Origin: Gammaproteobacteria bacterium
GTDB taxonomy: Bacteria > Pseudomonadota > Gammaproteobacteria > DSM-16500
Direction of reading: 5' to 3'
NCBI GenBank assembly: GCA_013286215.1
Contig: JABDGC010000010.1
Coordinates: forward strand, 1 to 43,175
DNA length: 43,175 nt
Part shown: piece after piece, positions 8,822 through 16,024 of the stretch
How positions within the stretch are numbered: position 1 is the stretch's first letter
Layout of the letters: every line of letters starts with the position of its first letter
Notes under the pieces: model-generated
What the model was told of the DNA's origin: nothing
The model's database searches: none
What the model saw: the letters and a program-made list of their open reading frames with translations, nothing else
Position numbers and translations under genes: made by a program

Positions 8822-10863
8822 AAGGGCTTCGTGGGCAAGCTTACAGGCTCTTTTGCCAACTTTTAGTCTTGACCCTGGTTTTCATCCTGGTGCAAGTCAG
8901 TTTTTTTATTCAAAGCCTGCATTTGTATTTTGATGATTTTTCTTTGATCGCCAATAAACTGGAGATCCCTTATACTATTGTTCCCGGGATTCTGTGGTTT
9001 ATCTTTGCCCAAATCCTGGTTCACGCTGGAGCGTTGGGCTTGGTTTGTCTGGTGGCCCTGGTGCTGTCTTATCGCTTTAAACTATCCACTCCGAACAGCG
9101 ATAAGCTTGGCTTAGCTTTATGGTTCTTGGGTCTGCTAACGGTTATATTAGCGAATCAGTTATTTTTTCCAAACTCGCGTTTTGCCGCTGTGCTGCGCTT
9201 TTTGCTTCCCGACACCCTGTCCCTGGTTTTATGGGTTTTCTTAGCTTGTTTTTGGACGGTGGCGCTCCTTCTGACGGCCTCTGTTTTGCTGCTGACGGTT
9301 AACTGGAAGGGGAGGGTTGCTGCTTTTTTCATGGGCTCCTTGATTTTCAGTTATTGGGCTTATGAAAATTATTTTTATCACAGTATCGACGCCGGATCTG
9401 AAAAAAAACCCAATATTATTATTATTGGCGTTGATTCGCTGCGTCCTGATTTTTTAGATTTTTTTGGCGCCCATGTAAGGACTCAATTTTTTAATCCTTT
9501 TTTGAGCCAGGCTACTGTTTTTTCGAACACCTTTACGCCCTTGGCCAGAACCTTTCCCTCCTGGGTGGGTATTTTAAGCGGATCCTATCCCAAAGAATCG
9601 GGCATTCGCTTTAATTTGGCAAATAAAACCCCAAGCCCTCAGGTTTCTTTGTTGACCCAGCTTTTACGCCAACGAGGCTATAAAACGATCTATGCCACGG
9701 ATGAGACCCGTTTTAGCAATATTGATAAGCGTTTTGGCTTTGATGAAGTGATTGCACCTCCCATCGGGCTAAATGATTTTCTGGTCGGTTCCTTTAATGA
9801 TTTTCCCCTTTCTAATTTAGTCGTGAATACCCCCCTGGGGCGCTGGCTCTTTCCGCATAGCTATGGCAGCCGGCCCGTGTATATTACCTACGACCCTGAC
9901 AGTTTTTTGAATCTTTTACAGCCATTCCTCCGACGGCAGCGGCAGCAGCCTTTATTCCTGGCCGTGCACTTTTGTTTGCCCCATTCTCCTTATATCTGGG
10001 GCGCTTATCCTGGCTATCAGGAGAAGGATGTGGTTTCCCGATATCAGGCGTCCATTTTAAGGGTTGATCAGCAATTATTGGATTTTATGGTGATGCTCAA
10101 ACGTTACCATGTCCTGGATCATGCCTTGGTTGTTTTACTTTCCGACCATGGGGAAGCTTTGGAGCTTTCAGGGGATCGAATAACCTCTTCACAGGATTTT
10201 GTTTCAAGAAAGGGCGTCGGTCCGCGGAAAATTCCCCGCTTTTATCCTCCTAGTGCTGACACGGAGGCGGTTGATCAATCCGCTGGACATGGAACCGATG
10301 TCTTGGGTTTTCCTCAATATCACTCCCTCTTGGCCTTCAAACTCTTTGGTTTAAAGGGGCAGTCGGTAAAAAAAATATCGGATCCTGCCTTGTTGCTAGA
10401 TATTAAACCGACCATCCTGGATTTTTTGAGTATCAAGGATAAAACGAGTGGTTTTTCATTGCGTGAGGTGATTTTAGGAAAAGCTTCCCGCCTGGCGCCA
10501 CGGAGCATTTTCTTGGAAAGTGATTTTTCTCCCGAAGCAATACGCTCGGTGCATCCTGAGACGCGCAATCTGATTTTTGAAGGCATCGAATTTTTTAAGA
10601 TTGATCCCAAGAGCACGCGGATCTATGTTCGTGACTCGATGGCTCAGTTAATTCTCTCAAGCAAACAATACGCACTGATTGAGAACGATTGGGTGCTGGC
10701 TTTGTATCCGCAAGACAAAGGAAGAATGACTCCGGTTTTAGTGCAACTGAGTACGGGCAAGTGGACCATGGATATGAGCCTAGCATTTGCGCAAAATTCC
10801 CCGCTTAAGCATATGTTATATACATTAAAACAGTTCTACGGCTCAGAGCTTCAACAGCTGTAA
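8818..10863 (+). CDS. Membrane alkaline-phosphatase-superfamily transferase (sulfatase/LTA-synthase fold)
   Basis: This 681-residue inner-membrane enzyme has about five transmembrane segments (residues 12-36, 54-86, 97-116, 130-162, 167-186) followed by a periplasmic catalytic domain. Metal-site landmarks are IIIIGVDSLRPDFL (Asp206), LLSDHGEA (Asp443/His444) and GHGTD (His491). At the nucleophile site the sequence is RTFPSW (Thr245), where true sulfatases have CxPSR. A formylglycine sulfatase is therefore unlikely, and a phosphoethanolamine- or phosphoglycerol-type transferase with a Thr nucleophile is favoured. The substrate is unknown. Its ATG overlaps the fadE stop, so the two are translationally coupled, although no metabolic link is obvious. 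I do not recognise a gene name. Confidence 0.85.
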   Translation: MKGLRGQAYRLFCQLLVLTLVFILVQVSFFIQSLHLYFDDFSLIANKLEIPYTIVPGILWFIFAQILVHAGALGLVCLVALVLSYRFKLSTPNSDKLGLALWFLGLLTVILANQLFFPNSRFAAVLRFLLPDTLSLVLWVFLACFWTVALLLTASVLLLTVNWKGRVAAFFMGSLIFSYWAYENYFYHSIDAGSEKKPNIIIIGVDSLRPDFLDFFGAHVRTQFFNPFLSQATVFSNTFTPLARTFPSWVGILSGSYPKESGIRFNLANKTPSPQVSLLTQLLRQRGYKTIYATDETRFSNIDKRFGFDEVIAPPIGLNDFLVGSFNDFPLSNLVVNTPLGRWLFPHSYGSRPVYITYDPDSFLNLLQPFLRRQRQQPLFLAVHFCLPHSPYIWGAYPGYQEKDVVSRYQASILRVDQQLLDFMVMLKRYHVLDHALVVLLSDHGEALELSGDRITSSQDFVSRKGVGPRKIPRFYPPSADTEAVDQSAGHGTDVLGFPQYHSLLAFKLFGLKGQSVKKISDPALLLDIKPTILDFLSIKDKTSGFSLREVILGKASRLAPRSIFLESDFSPEAIRSVHPETRNLIFEGIEFFKIDPKSTRIYVRDSMAQLILSSKQYALIENDWVLALYPQDKGRMTPVLVQLSTGKWTMDMSLAFAQNSPLKHMLYTLKQFYGSELQQL

Positions 10864-10895
10864 TTTTTTTGGATATTCACAGGTAAGGTTTTTAA

Positions 10896-10918
10896 GCCTT
10901 TTTTCTGAATAAAAAGGC
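10896..10918 (+). terminator. Weak hairpin after the membrane transferase
   Basis: GCCTTTTT (10896-10903) pairs with AAAAAGGC (10911-10918) around a 7-base loop, 33 bases past the stop. The stem is AT-rich and no T-run follows, so termination here is only possible. Confidence 0.3.
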
Positions 10919-11000
10919 AGCACAATACCGCATGAGCTTAAATAGAGCAACTTTATTAGCTAATTGATTGAATATTCTTGTGTATTTACTTATGTCCATT

Positions 11001-11028
11001 TTGTGACATTTTTATTTTAATCCCATTT
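11001..11028 (+). promoter_or_regulatory. Sigma-32-like promoter candidate for htpG
   Basis: TTGTGA (11001-11006), a 14-base spacer and TCCCATTT (11021-11028) resemble the heat-shock consensus TTGAAA-N14-CCCCATnT. The -10 matches at 7 of the 8 positions (one of them n) and the -35 at 4 of 6. The spacing equals that of the better dnaK site in this window. The leader would be about 155 nt and contain the hairpin at 11066-11098. Confidence 0.45.
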
Positions 11029-11065
11029 TTATGCTCTAATTAATAGTTGTCGATAGCTTATTAAC

Positions 11066-11098
11066 AAACTTATCCACAGAAACTGTGGGTAAGTTTTT
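11066..11098 (+). terminator. Terminator-like hairpin with DnaA-box-like arms
   Basis: AAACTTATCCACAG (11066-11079) pairs with CTGTGGGTAAGTTT (11083-11096), with one G-T pair, around the loop AAA; T-rich sequence follows (11094-11098). The shape is that of an intrinsic terminator ending the fadE operon. However, the left arm contains a perfect DnaA box TTATCCACA (11070-11078), and the right arm contains a near-perfect one on the other strand. Confidence 0.5.
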
Positions 11099-11193
11099 CT
11101 GAATCTGTATAAAAGCTTTTGACCGCTTTCGCGGAGTAGATAATTGTTGTAAGATTCTCCCTTTGAAAATAGATTAAAGAGGAGATTTTGCCC

Positions 11194-13116
11194 ATGTCCG
11201 TGGATGCTCACAAAGAAACCTTACATTTTCAAACAGAAGTTACCCAATTACTTCACCTGGTTGTTCACTCTCTCTATAGTAATAAAGAAATCTTTTTACG
11301 CGAATTAATTTCAAATTCCTCCGATGCGGCTGATAAGTTGCGTTTTGAGGCTTTATCGAACTCCGCTCTTTATGAATCGGACCCTGCGCTCAAAATTTGG
11401 ATCAGTTTTGACGCAGAAGCCAAAACAATTACCGTTAAAGACAATGGCATTGGCATGAGTCGGGAAGAGGTCATTGAAAATTTAGGCACGATTGCTAAAT
11501 CAGGCACCAAGGAATTTCTCTCTCGTTTAACGGGGGATCAAAAAAAGGATGCTCATCTCATCGGCCAGTTCGGCGTGGGTTTTTACTCTGCATTTGTTGT
11601 GGCGGATAAGGTCACGGTTAATACCCGTCGTGCGGGCTTGGCTTCAGAATTCGGGGTTTGTTGGGAATCCGCTGGAACCGGGGATTACACGATCTGCAAT
11701 GTCGAAAAAAAGGACAGAGGCACTGAAGTTGTCCTGCATATTAAAGAAGGCGAACTCGATTTTCTCAATGCCTGGCGCTTACGCTCCATCATTACTAAAT
11801 ATTCCGACCATATTAATTTACCTATTTTGATGCCTAAGTTGGCAGACAGTGACGCCAAGGCTGCTAAACCAGCTGCTTTTGAATGGGAGCAGGTGAATCG
11901 GGCTACTGCTTTATGGACACTGCCTAAAAATGAAATCACCGATGAACAATATAAAGAATTTTATAAGCAGTTTTCCCATGACTTTGAGGATCCACTTGCC
12001 TGGGCTTACAATCGGGTGGAAGGCGGCAACCTGGACTACATTAGTCTGCTTTATCTTCCTTCCCATGCTCCCCACGACCTTTGGAACCGGGAAAAGCAGC
12101 ATGGCTTGAAGCTCTATGTACAGCGGGTCTTTATTATGGACCAAGTGCAACAATTTGTGCCCATGTATCTGCGCTTTCTGCGTGGTATCGTCGATACCAA
12201 TGCCTTGCCTTTGAACGTTTCGCGTGAAATTTTGCAGGATCATCCTGCGGTGACCAAATTGAGAGGCGCCTTGATTAAGCGAACCCTGGACTTACTCGAT
12301 ACCCTGGCCAAGGACGAGCCGGAAAAATATGCCCTATTCTGGACGCAGTTTGGCAACGTGTTGAAAGAGGGGCCAGGCGAGGATTTTATCAATCGCGAGC
12401 GTATCGCCAAGTTGCTGCGGTTTTCTTCCACACATAACGATTCTGATTTGCAAAATGTTTCTTTTGAAACGTATGTCAGCCGGATGAAGCCTAATCAAAA
12501 GAAGATCTATTATATCGTGGCAGATACTTATAATGCAGCCCGATCTAGCCCGCATTTGGAGATTTTCCACAAGAATAACATTGAAGTTTTACTTTTCCAC
12601 GACCGTATTGACGAATGGTTTGTTGCTCATTTCCCCGAATTTGATGGCAAGCTCCTACAATCCGTCATGAAAGGTGACCTTAGTCTCGATGAAATCACAG
12701 GCGATGAAGACAAGGAAGCGTTACAAAAAGAAGATGAAAAGACTAAGCAAACCCTAGAGCCGCTATTAAAGCACTTGAAGGAAGTTTTAGGGGATCAAGT
12801 GAAGGATATCCGCCTATCCCATCGCTTGACTAGCTCACCGGCCTGCCTGGTTCGTGAGCAGAATGATATGGGGCCGCAATTAGAGCGTCTGCTTAAAAGC
12901 GTTGGCCAAGAGGTTGCTGAAGTTAAACCGATACTTGAGATTAATCCCCAACATAAACTCATTGAAAAGCTGAACTCAGAGAGGGTACAGAATGGCGACT
13001 TCGGTGAATGGACTAAGCTGCTATATGAGCAAGCTGTCTTAGCTGAAGGCGGGCAATTGAAGGATCCGGCTGCCTTTGTGCAGCGCATGAATAAACTGTG
13101 GCTAGATTTAATGTAA
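11194..13116 (+). CDS. htpG: Molecular chaperone HtpG (Hsp90 family)
   Basis: This is a cytoplasmic ATP-dependent Hsp90 chaperone that remodels folding clients together with the DnaK system. The 640 residues carry the N-terminal GHKL ATPase motifs [15 protein letters not shown] (with the catalytic Glu), DNGIGM and [11 protein letters not shown], the middle-domain [16 protein letters not shown], and a C-terminal dimerisation region ending in [12 protein letters not shown] at 11194 is chosen over a TTG at 11188: AGAGGAG at 11178-11184 is 9 nt from the ATG but only 3 nt from the TTG. A sigma-32-like promoter lies upstream and a REP-like repeat cluster follows. Confidence 0.98.
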   Translation: MSVDAHKETLHFQTEVTQLLHLVVHSLYSNKEIFLRELISNSSDAADKLRFEALSNSALYESDPALKIWISFDAEAKTITVKDNGIGMSREEVIENLGTIAKSGTKEFLSRLTGDQKKDAHLIGQFGVGFYSAFVVADKVTVNTRRAGLASEFGVCWESAGTGDYTICNVEKKDRGTEVVLHIKEGELDFLNAWRLRSIITKYSDHINLPILMPKLADSDAKAAKPAAFEWEQVNRATALWTLPKNEITDEQYKEFYKQFSHDFEDPLAWAYNRVEGGNLDYISLLYLPSHAPHDLWNREKQHGLKLYVQRVFIMDQVQQFVPMYLRFLRGIVDTNALPLNVSREILQDHPAVTKLRGALIKRTLDLLDTLAKDEPEKYALFWTQFGNVLKEGPGEDFINRERIAKLLRFSSTHNDSDLQNVSFETYVSRMKPNQKKIYYIVADTYNAARSSPHLEIFHKNNIEVLLFHDRIDEWFVAHFPEFDGKLLQSVMKGDLSLDEITGDEDKEALQKEDEKTKQTLEPLLKHLKEVLGDQVKDIRLSHRLTSSPACLVREQNDMGPQLERLLKSVGQEVAEVKPILEINPQHKLIEKLNSERVQNGDFGEWTKLLYEQAVLAEGGQLKDPAAFVQRMNKLWLDLM

Positions 13117-13141
13117 CGAACGCTAGTGCAGTGTCAACTTG

Positions 13142-13204
13142 CTCTAAGCGCAGCATTCGTCACTCTGAGCGCAGTGTTCGTTACTCTGAGCGTAGTATTT
13201 GTCA
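13142..13204. repeat. Three degenerate tandem 21-bp repeats
   Basis: Units at 13142-13162, 13163-13183 and 13184-13204 share the pattern CTCTgAGCGcAGtnTTcGTcA. They merge directly into the related palindrome at 13201-13271, and look like decayed, expanded copies of its left arm. Confidence 0.75.
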
Positions 13205-13271
13205 TCCTGAGCGCAGCGAAGGATCTGACTCCCTATGCAGCAGCGTCATCCTTCGCTGCGCTTAGGATGAC
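13201..13271. repeat. REP-like palindrome (GTCATCCTGAGCGCAGCGAA type)
   Basis: The arms 13201-13224 and 13248-13271 are reverse complements over 24 bp with one mismatch, around a 23-base spacer. This sequence type is a widespread bacterial intergenic repeat. It lies between the convergent htpG and yajQ genes and could serve as a bidirectional transcription stop. Confidence 0.82.
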
Positions 13272-13286
13272 GCAAGCAATGAATCA

Positions 13287-13769
13287 CTAATCTCTAAAAT
13301 TCTCAAATTGCAACGGCATGTTGAGTTTGACTTCCCGCAGCAACGCCATCACTTCTTGCAAATCATCCCGCTTTTTCCCGGTCACGCGCACATGATCGCC
13401 CTGAATGGCGGCCTGAACTTTCAGGTTGCCATCTTTAATGAGCTTGACGATCTTTTTAGCTAAGTCCTGGTCAATGCCCTCCTTGATTTCTACTTCCTGA
13501 CGCGCTTCGCTCAAGGAAATTTCCATTTTTTTATAATCCAGGGTGCGGACATCCACTTGCCGCTTGGCTAACTTATTGCGGAAAATCTCATCCACCTGCT
13601 TGAGCTGAAAATCAGTCGGGGCAAAGAGGGTGACTTTGTTTTTAGCCTGTTCCAGGCGAGCATTCGAGTCTTTAAAGTCAAAACGGGAAGTAAGTTCACG
13701 GTTAGCTTGGTCGATGGCATTGGTTATTTCATGTTGATCCAGCTTTGATACAACGTCAAATGAGGGCAT
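13287..13769 (-). CDS. yajQ: YajQ family nucleotide-binding protein
   Basis: This small cytoplasmic protein of the YajQ family has 160 residues, the usual length. It has the standard start PSFDVVSKLDQHEITNAIDQ, then ELTSRFDFK, KQVDVRTLDYKK, an IVKLIKDGNLKVQAAIQGD block and the ending LNMPLQFENFRD. Members bind nucleotides; in Xanthomonas a homologue binds cyclic di-GMP and works with a LysR-type regulator. A LysR-type gene lies directly upstream on the same strand here (45 bp between the stop and the yajQ start), so a functional pair is possible but only inferred. The exact role is otherwise unknown. Confidence 0.94.
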   Translation of the reverse strand: MPSFDVVSKLDQHEITNAIDQANRELTSRFDFKDSNARLEQAKNKVTLFAPTDFQLKQVDEIFRNKLAKRQVDVRTLDYKKMEISLSEARQEVEIKEGIDQDLAKKIVKLIKDGNLKVQAAIQGDHVRVTGKKRDDLQEVMALLREVKLNMPLQFENFRD

Positions 13770-13813
13770 AAGTTTTTTCCGTTAAATTTTGATTCAGTTG
13801 ATTGTATCGAAGC

Positions 13814-14752
13814 TTAACCCTTATTCCAATAGGTCTCGGATTGAAAGCGCTCAATCAAAAAATCGATGAATAACTTTACTTTGAAAGGCAGATAGCGCTG
13901 CTTAGGGTAGGCGGCGTGAATATCGATCTCGTGTTCACAATAGGGGCTGAGAACCTCTTGTAAGGTGCCGTTTTTTAATTCTTCCGTAACTAAAAAACTG
14001 GAGAGTTTGGCCAGGCCAATGCCGGCTACTGCCGCTTTTACCAAGGCTTGATTGGAGTTGATGCGGAGATTCCCTTTGACTGGAATTTCGACCTTCTTTT
14101 GGCCATCCACCAAAAAGGACCATTCGTGCTTTTGGCCCAGATTGAAGGCGTTGCCGGGTTCGGATTGATAAATAAGGCAGTTGTGTTTCACCAAGTCCTC
14201 GGGTTTTTGGGGCTTGCCAAAACGCTTTAAATAGGAGGGGGCGCCATAAATTCCCGAGCTGCGTTCGGTGATTTTGCGGGACTTTAACAGCGGGCTATTT
14301 GGCAAATCTTTAATGAATATGGTGAGGTCCAGGCCGTTATAGATAAAACCAGCGTATTGGCTGCCTAAAATGAGTTCTACTTGAATTTCCGGGTAGAGCT
14401 GAATGAAATCATTCACTGCGGGCACCAGATGGACTTGGCCAAAGCTCACCGGCGAATTGATACGTAGCAAGCCGCGGGGTTGCTGGTGGTGCTGCATGAC
14501 ATCCATTTCTGCATCGGAGATTTCCGCCTTGATTCTCTTCCAGCGAGCATAAAATAACTGGCCACTTTCCGTCAGGGCCATGCTGCGGGTGGTTCTTTGG
14601 ATTAATTGGGCGTGCAGGTGATTTTCCAGGCGACTAATGCGTTTACTCACCACAGACGATGATAAAAACCATTTTTTAGCTGCAGCGGCAAAGCTCCCTT
14701 CGTCTACCACGGTGATGAAGGTTAAGGCATCGCTGATAATAAATTCAGACAT
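13814..14752 (-). CDS. LysR-type transcriptional regulator
   Basis: This 312-residue regulator has an N-terminal winged helix-turn-helix (about residues 5-65; GSFAAAAKKWFLSSSVVSKR forms the helix-turn-helix) and a periplasmic-binding-like effector domain (about 90-300, starting GLLRINSPVSFGQ). It belongs to the common subgroup with RTTRSMALTESG after the wing. ATG at 14752 is preferred; a GTG at 14761 would add three residues and overlap the weak AAGTGG ribosome-binding site. It diverges from the glycine-rich membrane protein gene across a 168-bp gap, the arrangement in which LysR regulators often control the divergent neighbour. yajQ follows on the same strand. The ligand and targets are unknown. 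Confidence 0.92.
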   Translation of the reverse strand: MSEFIISDALTFITVVDEGSFAAAAKKWFLSSSVVSKRISRLENHLHAQLIQRTTRSMALTESGQLFYARWKRIKAEISDAEMDVMQHHQQPRGLLRINSPVSFGQVHLVPAVNDFIQLYPEIQVELILGSQYAGFIYNGLDLTIFIKDLPNSPLLKSRKITERSSGIYGAPSYLKRFGKPQKPEDLVKHNCLIYQSEPGNAFNLGQKHEWSFLVDGQKKVEIPVKGNLRINSNQALVKAAVAGIGLAKLSSFLVTEELKNGTLQEVLSPYCEHEIDIHAAYPKQRYLPFKVKLFIDFLIERFQSETYWNKG

Positions 14753-14822
14753 ATCAACCACTTATATTATTTTGCGGGATATTGTTTCATTATTTGCATG
14801 AGTATATGCTATTTTTGAGCTA

Positions 14823-14851
14823 TTGCAAATTTTTTACAAAGGTATTATCAT
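14823..14851 (+). promoter_or_regulatory. Sigma-70-like promoter candidate for the glycine-rich membrane protein
   Basis: TTGCAA (14823-14828), a 17-base spacer and TATCAT (14846-14851) lie about 70 bases before the ATG at 14921, within the divergent LysR intergenic region. Four of six bases match the consensus in the -35 and five of six in the -10. Confidence 0.4.
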
Positions 14852-14920
14852 TCAGGCTCATAAAAAACACACTGTAAACCGTCCAAAACAGCACTTTTTT
14901 AACGATGAGTAGGTAGCCAG

Positions 14921-16024
14921 ATGGGACCGGGATCTGACTTAGATATAATCGGCACCTTAGAGACCAGTGTCTCCGTTCCTAGCATGGATATAGACAGCTC
15001 TCGGTCCACCACCTCTCAAAATCCCTCCAAAGCACAGGTTGAAGCTAACTATCTGAGCCGTAATCTCGAGCTTGCCGTCCTTGATGGCTCTGTGGTACAG
15101 GGGTTGGTCTTAGCTCAAAGCCTGAATGAGAGTGACCTCAGCAGTGATGAAGTCACTGAAAGTGCCGTTGTTAGCACCGCTCTTGGCAATGCCTCGGGTT
15201 TAATAATCGCCCTGGCCATGCATTTCTTTCTTCGCAGCCATTATCGCACGGGTATATATCAGATCCAATTAAAGGCTGATAAACCCACCGATGAAGAGCT
15301 TGCGAAGATGAAAAAGAGCGACGTTTTCATCTATCTGAGCAGGGGAAAATTAAATTATTTCGTAAAAAGATCCTCCAGTGAGCTTATTCACGGTCAAATC
15401 GACGATGACAATGAGGGCGGGAATGAAAAGAGCCGGACTGCGCAAGCAGGGGCGCTGACCAAATTGAGGGCTAGGCTGGAAACGATGCCGGCGGCGGGTG
15501 TCCAGCATGAGCTTCCGCCGGACTGTGAAAGAGCTTTTCTGAATATCACTCACTCTCGAGGTCATACCTATAGCGCGAGAACTTCAACCAATCCACTGTA
15601 TCGGGCTGTTAAAACGCTGTCTGCTTTTGGCGCGCGACTAGCCGCGTTTGTCAGCGCTTTTATCGGCTCCAATAACCCTAACCAAAGGCGCATCATTTCA
15701 TTTATCCTGGCCGATATTTTTTGCATCGTTTTTGGCATTGTCGGAATTTTTTATTATGTCGTTCGAGACAAAGTTTTAAAAATTCCACCCAATACCAAAC
15801 ATCAATTCGATCTTACTGGACTGGAGGGCTGGTCGAAATACGCGAAAACCGCTTTGACCTTTGGTACCGCTGTGGGTCAAGGCATCGGCGGCTTGATCAT
15901 TGGCATTGCCAATGCGTCGAGTTCTACGGCGGCGACCGTTTCCTCGTTTAGCATTGCCTTTTGGGGGGGGGGCGGTGGGTGTGGCCAGTTTTGTCGCCAG
16001 TATCATTTTAGTCCCCCTAATTAA
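14921..16024 (+). CDS. Glycine-rich multi-pass membrane protein, N-terminal part (frame ends after G10 tract)
   Basis: I do not recognise a named family. The frame codes for 367 residues. It starts with a Ser/Thr-rich, probably disordered segment (about 1-45), then has a hydrophobic stretch near 88-105, a soluble charged region (about 106-240), and membrane segments near 265-285 (ISFILADIFCIVFGIVGIFY) and 315-335 (LTFGTAVGQGIGGLIIGIA). After a run of ten G (15963-15972) the frame leaves the hydrophobic pattern and stops within 17 codons. The sequence that continues the pattern lies in the next frame (to 17639). With nine G the two would join into one protein of about 905 residues. A frameshift mutation, a phase-variation switch or an assembly error are all possible. 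Confidence 0.72.
   Translation: MGPGSDLDIIGTLETSVSVPSMDIDSSRSTTSQNPSKAQVEANYLSRNLELAVLDGSVVQGLVLAQSLNESDLSSDEVTESAVVSTALGNASGLIIALAMHFFLRSHYRTGIYQIQLKADKPTDEELAKMKKSDVFIYLSRGKLNYFVKRSSSELIHGQIDDDNEGGNEKSRTAQAGALTKLRARLETMPAAGVQHELPPDCERAFLNITHSRGHTYSARTSTNPLYRAVKTLSAFGARLAAFVSAFIGSNNPNQRRIISFILADIFCIVFGIVGIFYYVVRDKVLKIPPNTKHQFDLTGLEGWSKYAKTALTFGTAVGQGIGGLIIGIANASSSTAATVSSFSIAFWGGGGGCGQFCRQYHFSPPN

Larger units (their letters stand above)
10864..11193. other. 330-bp gap before htpG
   Basis: AT-rich, with no credible gene. It holds a weak hairpin (10896-10918), a sigma-32-like promoter (11001-11028), a long AT-rich hairpin with DnaA-box-like arms (11066-11098) and the htpG ribosome-binding site (AGAGGAG at 11178-11184). 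Confidence 0.7.

Noticed and set aside
8818..10863. Arylsulfatase annotation
   Set aside because: The Cys/Ser of the formylglycine motif CxPSR is replaced by RTFPSW, so a sulfatase call is not supported.
11066..11098. Replication origin, based on two DnaA boxes
   Set aside because: Only two opposed boxes forming one hairpin, with no dnaA/dnaN/gidA neighbourhood and no box cluster.
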